Shown piece by piece: positions 31,640 to 64,000 of a stretch of 64,000 bases of DNA; the first letter of the stretch is position 1; each line of letters starts with the position of its first letter. The notes under the pieces were generated by a model. That model was not told where the DNA came from. It worked only from the letters and a program-made list of their open reading frames with translations, and ran no database searches. The stretch spans positions 26,034,033 to 26,098,032 of the forward strand of contig NC_135170.1 of the NCBI RefSeq assembly GCF_041146795.1, written 5' to 3'. Both the position numbers and the translations under genes were made by a program. This stretch comes from Maylandia zebra (taxonomy: Eukaryota > Chordata > Actinopteri > Cichliformes > Cichlidae).

Positions 31640-32505
31640 ACCCACCCAAAGCACTGAATTCAATTGTTTCAAAAACTTCCATGGCAACACATGCTTAAAA
31701 TCAAGCACCTAGGCATGCAGTCTTCTTCTCCAATCATTTATTGCAGAACGGGTCTCTCTCAGGAGCTCAGTGAATTCCGACATGGCAGCATTATAGAATA
31801 CCACCTGTGCAACAAGTCCAGTAGTGAAAATTCCTTGTTACTAAATATTCTACATTCAACTGTTAGTGGTGTTATAATGAAGTGGAAGTGAATAGGAACC
31901 ACAGCAACCAGCCGTGTATTGGTAAGCCACATAAATTGATAAAGCAGGGTCTCACATAGTGCACAGAGGTCACCAACTTTCTGGAGTCAGTCACTACAAC
32001 ACTCTAAACTTCATGTGGTCTTCAGATTAGCTCATGAACAGTGTTTATAGAGCTTCATGGAATGGGTTTCCATGGCTACGCAGTTGCACTAAAGCCTTAC
32101 ATAACCAGGCACAATGCAATACATAAGATGCAGAAAAGCACACTGACACTGTGGCAGTATTCATGTTTTCTGGATAAGAGATGAATCGCGCCGATGTGAA
32201 GTTATTTTTCACGAAATGGCCTTGGCCCCTTAGTTCCGGTGAAATGTTTCAACACACCAAGACATTTTGGACAGTTTCATGCTCCTAGCTTTGTGGGAAC
32301 AGTTTAGGGACAGCCCCTTCCTAGTCTAACATGATGGCGTGCCAGTGCACAAATTGGATGGGGGAATTTGGTGTGCAAGAACTTGACTGGCCTGCCAGAG
32401 TCCTGACCAAAACCTGATTAAACACCTTTGGAGTGAGTTAGACTGTGAACCAGGCCTTCTCATCCAACAACATTGTCTGACCTTACAAATATATTTCTGG
32501 AAGAA
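31640..32505 (+). mobile_element. Tc1-like relic spanning the junction of units 1 and 2
   Basis: It begins near the left terminal region (ACCCACCCAAAGCACTGAAT, CTTCCATGGCAAC, ATCAAGCACCTAGGCATGCA), runs through the transposase N-terminal part (TCTCAGGAGCTCAGTGAATT, CACCTGTGCAACAAGTCCAG) and ends at the deletion point after GGAAGAATG. The terminal inverted repeats and the C-terminal end are gone. The same relic is at 46393-47258 and 61151-62016, so it was copied with the gene units. Confidence 0.75.
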
Positions 32506-32737
32506 TGGTTTTCTTTTAAAGGTTAACTTAACTCTGCCATCACTAATGCTGAACACAAGAAGGGAGAACACAAAGGGAAAAGTGCTGTCCTCATTTCACA
32601 GGACGATGTCCTGTAGGTATGAATCACGATTATTCTGAAGAAACTATCGTGTTAAAAATTGTATATGTGAATGTGACTTTTTTTAGAATAAAGAATAAAT
32701 TAAACTCTTTACATTTCATGAAATCATAATGAAAGTG

Positions 32738-32743
32738 TTTATT
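32738..32743 (-). terminator. Poly(A) signal, myosin copy 2
   Basis: AATAAA on the minus strand, 83 nt past the stop codon at 32826-32828. Confidence 0.7.
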
Positions 32744-32825
32744 GAATTAATACATCATACGTGGACAATTTAACAGTTAGTTCATATTTTATGAACACTG
32801 CCAAAAAGTTCCAAAAGAATGTGTC

Positions 32826-43261
<10,436 letters not shown>

Positions 43262-43614
43262 GGTGGCACTTTACTAAAGACTGAAAATATGATGGATTGA
43301 CACATAAATCATTTACTGTACTTATTATACAAACCATAATTAACATCCATTCTTTTTGATTCGTGGATTTTACCTCAGCTGATGCAAACAGAACTTCCTT
43401 GGTATCCTGTGTATGTCAAGGTGCTATAAAATAAGTAAACGTATATCAATGGACATTTTACTCTTTAATTTAAGAATCCATTCAAAAAGTAAAATTTTCA
43501 GTGTCAAAAAAAAATGTAATAACTGAACACTTAAAAATGTAAAATATAAACTTAATGAGAGCATATAATACACAGTAGATAAAACATGGTAGCTGAATCT
43601 TTTACTGTACTCAC

Positions 43615-43667
43615 CCGTCTTAGATGCCTGTCAGTTAGAGCAAATCTCCAGAGCTGTTGCTTTTATA
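43615..43667 (-). promoter_or_regulatory. Promoter and first noncoding exon, myosin copy 2
   Basis: TATAAA at 43662-43667 (minus strand). The first exon ends at donor 43615 and the second noncoding exon is 43374-43406. The sequence up to the TATA box is the same as in copy 1. Confidence 0.6.
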
Positions 43668-45175
43668 GACAACGGCTCTGCTTCCTCAGCATTCACACTC
43701 TCCTTAGTTTGGTCATGAATGTCTGACACCTTGCTTCTTGATACTGATATGGTCAAAAATAAATGAATTGTTTTGATCCATTTTCCACATATGTAATCCC
43801 TCTTTTCTAATACAACATACTTTCAAATATAAACAATTCAGCTGTATTCCTTAGTGAAAAAAATATTGCCAATGTATTGTGGTTTATTTGGTATATTTCT
43901 TTAAGTGATTATGCTCCTAAATATGGAAAATGTAAGAAATGTTAACAATATAGTTAGTGTTAAATTAAAATAGTGCTCTGCATGGTTTTGGGATTATTCA
44001 TTCTAATAACTTTTGAAGATAAATGGATATTAATTTGATACAGTTTATACTAAGCTTGTGTGTGTGTCCAACTATCCTATATATTTTGATAGCCAGTTTT
44101 AAACTTCTAGTGCCACTGGTGTATAGTTACAGGACATAAAAATCATCAGACTTTCTGTGTGTTATATATAGCTACCGGGAACATAATATTAAAAAATGTA
44201 TTACTATAAAATAATTTGTTATAAATACATTTAATTTCTGTGTGGATAGAAGTGAACGTACAGCTTTTAGCTTACAATTTTGATAAACTAATTAAATGAT
44301 ATATTCTTACAGGAAGGGAAAATCTGGGATCATAGAAAGGATTAGCTTTTATTTCTAAAGCTTGCTCAAACTTGACTTAATGTTTGCTATCTTTCTAGCA
44401 GAACATGAGATACTATCATGGTCAAAAATAAATCCAGCAAAGGACAGGAGGAGTGGTTTGTGGTTGGCACAAAAGACAGATATATTTATTTTTCAACAAC
44501 ACAGAAGTACCCACAAGTACCTATACCTATTGGTAAGGTAAGTCCATGGTCAAATATCAAATGCAGTATGTTGTGTGTTTTCACTGTAATTCCAAGGGCC
44601 AGTAGAATTGCAACAAAACTGCAGAGCAGACACACAGCATTACAACCAAAAATGGAAACACTTTTTGATCTGCTTTTTATTTAGCCCAGTGCTTTGCTAG
44701 GTGTACAGTATTAAGTGTCTTACTTCTTACTTACTAATATCTTAATACTTTAGTGAAAATACTATCGTAGTCCATATCGAGTCATAGATGAGTTTCTTTT
44801 GCTTGGACTTCTATCTGGACGAGTGCACTGAAATTTCTTAATTACAATGGAGCTACTAACTCTCTCTCATTAGAGAGAGCTAGTGATGAGTACTGTCTGA
44901 TCACTTAGACATCTATGGATGCCACTAACATGCACAAAATCCCCCAATTTAATTGACAGTTCTACACATGAAGTCTCTGTGATCCCTTCACCATTCACAA
45001 AGCCTTAAACTCTAATGAGACAAGGATAAGATCCCTTTACTATGATGAATGACAAATCAAGTACTCTGCCCAAACGAAAGGTCTGACAACATTATCCGTG
45101 GCTTCTCCAGAACCTTTCACACATGTCTCAAGTGCTCAGGATGAAGTCATTTGCAAAAAGCACAGAGTGTCAAAT

Positions 45176-45681
45176 GGTGGGCATCATCCTCAGCCTCTCT
45201 GGTAGGGTCTATGCCAGCATGCTGCAGAGTGTGTCTTTTAGTTGAACCTTTAATTAAGGAGGAACAATGCAGTTTTTATCCTAGTCATGGAACACTGGAC
45301 CTGGTACTTCTTGCTATTCTTTTTATCCACATCACTTCATTATTATTTTCTTTTGTCACACCTTGCTATCCTGTTGTAGAGGTGAATAAAGTGTCAGGCA
45401 GGAACATGAGTTTGAACCTGGAAATCAAAAGGATGATTCTGAATGTTGTCAGTACATATGCCCCACAAGTTGGATGTCAGTTAGAAAAGAAAAAGAATTC
45501 TGGAGTAAGTTGGGTAAAGTGGTAGAGAGTGTTCCTGGGGAGAGAGTGGTGATTGTATCAGACTCTGACAAATAAAAATGGAAAGGGCTGTTGTGAACAG
45601 ATATTTCAAGGAGAGGGATGACCATAGGGTGACATTAAAGAGCAGAGGAAATGTCCAGCTCAAAATTTCAAATCCTCTTCT
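45176..45681 (+). mobile_element. RTE/Rex3-like LINE relic in spacer 2-3
   Basis: Same arrangement as at 30425-30930, shifted by 14751 bp, with the reverse transcriptase piece before the endonuclease piece. Confidence 0.65.
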
Positions 45682-45768
45682 ACTCTTCATTTTACTTTGG
45701 GGATTGATGGTCCCCACAAGTATAGTAGTATGCCAATTTTCTGTCCTCACAAAAATGTCTAAACATGT

Positions 45769-45806
45769 ACACACACACACACAGAGAGACACACACACAC
45801 ACACAC
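45769..45806. repeat. (CA)n-type repeat, spacer 2-3
   Basis: An AC run with a single GAGAG interruption. It lacks the CG interruption seen in spacer 1-2. Confidence 0.9.
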
Positions 45807-46392
45807 GTGTATAGATAGATGTGCTGTGGGGGAGATATCAGATTTTGTTAGAGGTCTGTCCACATTTTCAGTTGAGGTAAGCTGTACTGCATGATCCGAA
45901 ATAGAAAGTAGAAAGGCACCACCAATTGTGGCCTTATATGTGAGTGAGCATTACAGTATTATATCAGTGACACTGTTTTATGGTGACTTGCACTGCCTTA
46001 AACTCAATTTGTATTTTTACAAGCGAACTGGATTTTGGTCCGTCTTTTTTACTGCTTTGCCTTTCTCAAAAGTAAATGTATACCAGAGTTGTATATATAG
46101 AGCAGTGCAGCTACAAATACTATCCTGAAAAAATATGTGATGTTATTATGGCAGTTGTTGAATATACCTATTAAAGTTTGGTAATAAGATTAATTTGGAC
46201 ATTTTAATATAAACACATATATACAGCTCTGTCTGAAGGAATATTTTTATAACTGTAAATAGATTGGATGTAAAAAGTCAATCTCAGGCATTATCAGTTT
46301 TTGACTGTGAATTTATGGTAATATTTAGCCTAAAATGTTTAACCTGCTAAAGATGCAAAATGGCATATTGTTCTACAGAGAATTTTTTAATT

Positions 46393-47258
46393 ACCCACCC
46401 AAAGCACTGAATTCAATTGTTTCAAAAACTTCCATGGCAACACATGCTTAAAATCAAGCACCTAGGCATGCAGTCTTCTTCTCCAATCATTTATTGCAGA
46501 ACGGGTCTCTCTCAGGAGCTCAGTGAATTCCGACATGGCAGCATTATAGAATACCACCTGTGCAACAAGTCCAGTAGTGAAAATTCCTTGTTACTAAATA
46601 TTCTACATTCAACTGTTAGTGGTGTTATAATGAAGTGGAAGTGAATAGGAACCACAGCAACCAGCCGTGTATTGGTAAGCCACATAAATTGATAAAGCAG
46701 GGTCTCACATAGTGCACAGAGGTCACCAACTTTCTGGAGTCAGTCACTACAACACTCTAAACTTCATGTGGTCTTCAGATTAGCTCATGAACAGTGTTTA
46801 TAGAGCTTCATGGAATGGGTTTCCATGGCTACGCAGTTGCACTAAAGCCTTACATAACCAGGCACAATGCAATACATAAGATGCAGAAAAGCACACTGAC
46901 ACTGTGGCAGTATTCATGTTTTCTGGATAAGAGATGAATCGCGCCGATGTGAAGTTATTTTTCACGAAATGGCCTTGGCCCCTTAGTTCCGGTGAAATGT
47001 TTCAACACACCAAGACATTTTGGACAGTTTCATGCTCCTAGCTTTGTGGGAACAGTTTAGGGACAGCCCCTTCCTAGTCTAACATGATGGCGTGCCAGTG
47101 CACAAATTGGATGGGGGAATTTGGTGTGCAAGAACTTGACTGGCCTGCCAGAGTCCTGACCAAAACCTGATTAAATACCTTTGGAGTGAGTTAGACTGTG
47201 AACCAGGCCTTCTCATCCAACAACATTGTCTGACCTTACAAATATATTTCTGGAAGAA
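46393..47258 (+). mobile_element. Tc1-like relic at the junction of units 2 and 3
   Basis: Co-duplicated copy of the relic at 31640-32505, ending at the same deletion point. Confidence 0.75.
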
Positions 47259-47490
47259 TGGTTTTCTTTTAAAGGTTAACTTAACTCTGCCATCACTAAT
47301 GCTGAACACAAGAAGGGAGAACACAAAGGGAAAAGTGCTGTCCTCATTTCACAGGACGATGTCCTGTAGGTATGAATCACGATTATTCTGAAGAAACTAT
47401 CGTGTTAAAAATTGTATATGTGAATGTGACTTTTTTTAGAATAAAGAATAAATTAAACTCTTTACATTTCATGAAATCATAATGAAAGTG

Positions 47491-47496
47491 TTTATT
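47491..47496 (-). terminator. Poly(A) signal, myosin copy 3
   Basis: AATAAA on the minus strand, 83 nt past the stop at 47579-47581. Confidence 0.7.
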
Positions 47497-47578
47497 GAAT
47501 TAATACATCATACGTGGACAATTTAACAGTTAGTTCATATTTTATGAACACTGCCAAAAAGTTCCAAAAGAATGTGTC

Positions 47579-57991
<10,413 letters not shown>

Positions 57992-58344
57992 GGTGGCACT
58001 TTACTAAAGACTGAAAATATGATGGATTGACACATAAATCATTTACTGTACTTATTATACAAACCATAATTAACATCCATTCTTTTTGATTCGTGGATTT
58101 TACCTCAGCTGATGCAAACAGAAATTCCTTGGTATCCTGTGTATGTCAAGGTGCTATAAAATAAGTAAACGTATATCAATGGACATTTTACTCTTTAATT
58201 TAAGAATCCATTCAAAAAGTAAAATTTTCAGTGTCAAAAAAAAATGTAATAACTGAACACTTAAAAATGTAAAATATAAACTTAATGAGAGCATATAATA
58301 CACAGTAGATAAAACATGGTAGCTGAATCCTTTACTGTACTCAC

Positions 58345-58397
58345 CCGTCTTAGATGCCCGTCAGTTAGAGCAAATCTCCAGAGCTGCTGCTTTTATA
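58345..58397 (-). promoter_or_regulatory. Promoter and first noncoding exon, myosin copy 3
   Basis: TATAAA at 58392-58397 (minus strand). The base before the core differs from copies 1 and 2 (GTTTATAAAA rather than GTCTATAAAA). The first exon ends at donor 58345 and the second noncoding exon is 58104-58136. A few more promoter substitutions occur here than between copies 1 and 2. Confidence 0.6.
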
Positions 58398-59905
58398 AAC
58401 AACGGCTCTGCTTCCTCAGCATTTACACTCTCCTTAGTTTGGTCATGAATGTCTGACACCTTGCTTCTTGATACTGATATGGTCAAAAATAAATTAATTG
58501 TTTTGATCCATTTTCCACATATGTAATCCCTCTTTTCTAATACAACATACTTTCAAATATAAACAATTCAGCTGTATTCCTTAGTGAAAAAAATATTGCC
58601 AATGTATTGTGGTTTATTTGGTATATTTCTTTAAGTGATTATGCTCCTAAATATGGAAAATGTAAGAAATGTTAACAATATAGTTAGTGGTAAATTAAAA
58701 TAGTGCTCTGCATGGTTTTGGGATTATTCATTCTAATAACTTTTGAAGATAAATGGATATTAATTTGATACAGTTTATACTAAGCTTATCTGTGTGTCCA
58801 ACTATCTTTGATATTTTGATAGCCAGTTTTAAACTTCTAGTGCCACTGGTGTATAATTACAGGACATAAAAATCATCAGACTTTCTGTGTGTTATATATA
58901 GCTACCGGGAACATAATATTAAAAAATGTATTACTATAAAATAATTTGTTATAAATACATTTAATTTCTGTGTGGATAGAAGTGAACGTACAGCTTTTAG
59001 CTTACAATTTTGATAAACTAATTAAATGATATATTCTTACAGGAAGGGAAAATCTGGGATCATAGAAAGGATTAGCTTTTATTTCTAAAGCTTGCTCAAA
59101 CTTGACTTAATGTTTGCTATCTTTCTAGCAGAACATGAGATACTATCATGGTCAAAAATAAATCCAGCAAAGGACAGGAGGAGTGGTTTGTGGTTGGCAC
59201 AAAAGACAGATATATTTATTTTTCAACAACACAGAAGTACCCACAAGTACCTATACCTATTGGTAAGGTAAGTCCATGGTCAAATATCAAATGCAGTATG
59301 TTGTGTGTTTTCACTGTAATTCCAAGGGCCAGTAGAATTGCAACAAAACTGCAGAGCAGACACACAGCATTACAACCAAAAATGGAAACACTTTTTGATC
59401 TGCTTTTTATTTAGCCCAGTGCTTTGCTAGGTGTACAGTATTAAGTGTCTTACTTCTTACTTACTAATATCTTAATACTTTAGTGAAAATACTATCGTAG
59501 TCCATATCGAGTCATAGATGAGTTTCTTTTGCTTGGACTTCTATCTGGACGAGTGCACTGAAATTTCTTAATTACAATGGAGCTACTAACTCTCTCTCAT
59601 TAGAGAGAGCTAGTGATGAGTACTGTCTGATCACTTAGACATCTATGGATGCCACTAACATGCACAAAATCCCCCAATTTAATTGACAGTTCTACACATG
59701 AAGTCTCTGTGATCCCTTCACCATTCACAAAGCCTTAAACTCTAATGAGACAAGGATAAGATCCCTTTACTATGATGAATGACAAATCAAGTACTCTGCC
59801 CAAACGAAAGGTCTGACAACATTATCCGTGGCTTCTCCAGAACCTTTCACACATGTCTCAAGTGCTCAGGATGAAGTCATTTGCAAAAAGCACAGAGTGT
59901 CAAAT

Positions 59906-60411
59906 GGTGGGCATCATCCTCAGCCTCTCTGGTAGGGTCTATGCCAGCATGCTGCAGAGTGTGTCTTTTAGTTGAACCTTTAATTAAGGAGGAACAATGC
60001 AGTTTTTATCCTAGTCATGGAACACTGGACCTGGTACTTCTTGCTATTCTTTTTATCCACATCACTTCATTATTATTTTCTTTTGTCACACCTTGCTATC
60101 CTGTTGTAGAGGTGAATAAAGTGTCAGGCAGGAACATGAGTTTGAACCTGGAAATCAAAAGGATGATTCTGAATGTTGTCAGTACATATGCCCCACAAGT
60201 TGGATGTCAGTTAGAAAAGAAAAAGAATTCTGGAGTAAGTTGGGTAAAGTGGTAGAGAGTGTTCCTGGGGAGAGAGTGGTGATTGTATCAGACTCTGACA
60301 AATAAAAATGGAAAGGGCTGTTGTGAACAGATATTTCAAGGAGAGGGATGACCATAGGGTGACATTAAAGAGCAGAGGAAATGTCCAGCTCAAAATTTCA
60401 AATCCTCTTCT
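59906..60411 (+). mobile_element. RTE/Rex3-like LINE relic in spacer 3-4
   Basis: Third copy of the relic described at 30425-30930, shifted by 29481 bp. Confidence 0.65.
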
Positions 60412-60496
60412 ACTCTTCATTTTACTTTGGGGATTGATGGTCCCCACAAGTATAGTAGTATGCCAATTTTCTGTCCTCACAAAAATGTCTAAACAT

Positions 60497-60498
<2 letters not shown>

Positions 60499-60536
<38 letters not shown>

Positions 60537-60562
60537 ACACACACAGACACACACACACACGC
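60499..60562. repeat. (CA)n-type repeat, spacer 3-4
   Basis: The longest of the three spacer CA runs, with two CAGACA interruptions, ending in GCGCGT. Confidence 0.9.
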
Positions 60563-61150
60563 GCGTGTATAGATAGATGTGCTGTGGGGGAGATATCAGA
60601 TTTTGTTAGAGGTCTGCCCACATTTTCAGTTGAGGTAAGCTGTACTGCATGATCCGAAATAGAAAGTAGAAAGGCACCACCAATTGTGGCCTTATATGTG
60701 AGTGAGCATTACAGTATTATATCAGTGACACTGTTTTATGGTGACTTGCACTGCCTTAAACTCAATTTGTATTTTTACAAGCGAACTGGATTTTGGTCCG
60801 TCTTTTTTACTGCTTTGCCTTTCTCAAAAGTAAATGTATACCAGAGTTGTATATATAGAGCAGTGCAGCTACAAATACTATCCTGAAAAAATATGTGATG
60901 TTATTATGGCAGTTGTTGAATATACCTATTAAAGTTTGGTAATAAGATTAATTTGGACATTTTAATATAAACACATATATACAGCTCTGTCTGAAGGAAT
61001 ATTTTTATAACTGTAAATAGATTGGATGTAAAAAGTCAATCTCAGGCATTATCAGTTTTTGACTGTGAATTTATGGTAATATTTAGCCTAAAATGTTTAA
61101 CCTGCTAAAGATGCAAAATGGCATATTGTTCTACAGAGAATTTTTTAATT

Positions 61151-62016
61151 ACCCACCCAAAGCACTGAATTCAATTGTTTCAAAAACTTCCATGGCAACA
61201 CATGCTTAAAATCAAGCACCTAGGCATGCAGTCTTCTTCTCCAATCATTTATTGCAGAACGGGTCTCTCTCAGGAGCTCAGTGAATTCCAACATGGCAGC
61301 ATTATAGAATACCACCTGTGCAACAAGTCCAGTAGTGAAAATTCCTTGTTACTAAATATTCTACATTCAACTGTTAGTGGTGTTATAATGAAGTGGAAGT
61401 GAATAGGAACCACAGCAACCAGCCGTGTATTGGTAAGCCACATAAATTGATAAAGCAGGGTCTCACATAGTGCACAGAGGTCACCAACTTTCTGGAGTCA
61501 GTCACTACAACACTCTAAACTTCATGTGGTCTTCAGATTAGCTCATGAACAGTGTTTATAGAGCTTCATGGAATGGGTTTCCATGGCTACGCAGTTGCAC
61601 TAAAGCCTTACATAACCAGGCACAATGCAATACATAAGATGCAGAAAAGCACACTGACACTGTGGCAGTATTCATGTTTTCTGGATAAGAGATGAATCGC
61701 GCCGATGTGAAGTTATTTTTCACGAAATGGCCTTGGCCCCTTAGTTCCGGTGAAATGTTTCAACACACCAAGACATTTTGGACAGTTTCATGCTCCTAGC
61801 TTTGTGGGAACAGTTTAGGGACAGCCCCTTCCTGGTCTAACATGATGGAGTGCCAGTGCACAAATTGGATGGGGGAATTTGGTGTGCAAGAACTTGACTG
61901 GCCTGCCAGAGTCCTGACCAAAACCTGATTAAATACCTTTGGAGTGAGTTAGACTGTGAACCAGGCCTTCTCATCCAACAACATTGTCTGACCTTACAAA
62001 TATATTTCTGGAAGAA
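61151..62016 (+). mobile_element. Tc1-like relic at the junction of units 3 and 4
   Basis: Co-duplicated copy of the relic at 31640-32505, with the same 3' deletion point. Confidence 0.75.
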
Positions 62017-62248
62017 TGGTTTTCTTTTAAAGGTTAACTTAACTCTGCCATCACTAATGCTGAACACAAGAAGGGAGAACACAAAGGGAAAAGTGCTGTC
62101 CTCATTTCACAGGACGATGTCCTGTAGGTATGAATCACGATTATTCTGAAGAAACTATCGTGTTAAAAATTGTATATGTGAATGTGACTTTTTTTAGAAT
62201 AAAGAATAAATTAAACTCTTTACATTTCATGAAATCATAATGAAAGTG

Positions 62249-62254
62249 TTTATT
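62249..62254 (-). terminator. Poly(A) signal, myosin copy 4
   Basis: AATAAA on the minus strand, 83 nt past the stop at 62337-62339. Confidence 0.7.
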
Positions 62255-62336
62255 GAATTAATACATCATACGTGGACAATTTAACAGTTAGTTCATATTT
62301 TATGAACACTGCCAAAAAGTTCCAAAAGAATGTGTC

Positions 62337-64000
<1,664 letters not shown>

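Overview
The window is from a teleost fish nuclear genome, probably a percomorph. The evidence is the split-exon genes with GT-AG introns, a fast-skeletal-type myosin heavy chain cluster, and a transposon mix typical of fish (L1, L2-group, RTE/Rex3-like, Tc1-like and hAT-like elements). No bacterial, RNA-gene or CRISPR content was seen.

Left flank (1-7526). The 3' part of a gene with a transposon-type integrase core (plus strand) converges tail to tail on a two-exon gene (minus strand, 616 aa) that looks like a SAM-HECT ubiquitin-ligase-like protein of the G2E3-like group. A 38-nt inverted repeat lies behind the integrase gene. The HECT-like gene's single intron holds a LINE fragment and a promoter-like cluster. 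Just upstream of its first exon is a 25-unit, 20-bp minisatellite with an EcoRI site (GAATTC) at each unit junction.

Transposon stack (7527-17045). A full-length but dead L1 (minus strand, 13-bp target duplication) contains a 5'-truncated L2-group LINE (plus strand). That LINE contains a 1.56-kb hAT- or P-like DNA element with a clean 8-bp target duplication and a broken THAP zinc-finger remnant. The L1 itself sits in a relic that ends in an hAT-like terminus at 17045, exactly where the myosin array begins.

Myosin array (17051-64000). There are three complete and one partial tandem units of about 14.75 kb, all on the minus strand. Each complete unit carries one fast-skeletal-type myosin heavy chain gene. 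In copy 1 I assigned 39 coding exons by eye; they sum to 5817 nt, or 1938 aa plus stop, an exact multiple of three. Two noncoding 5' exons and a TATA box precede them. The spacers carry the same degenerate RTE LINE fragments, a CA repeat and a Tc1-like relic, so the repeats were duplicated with the genes. The copies are nearly identical even in introns. Exceptions are one divergent intron patch in copy 1 and a set of amino-acid changes in the motor of copy 3, including loop 1 and the start of the loop 2 region. This suggests recent duplication or gene conversion with local escape.

Exon borders were assigned by eye from splice signals, reading frame and the known myosin exon pattern. Family names come from recognised motifs; no database search was run.
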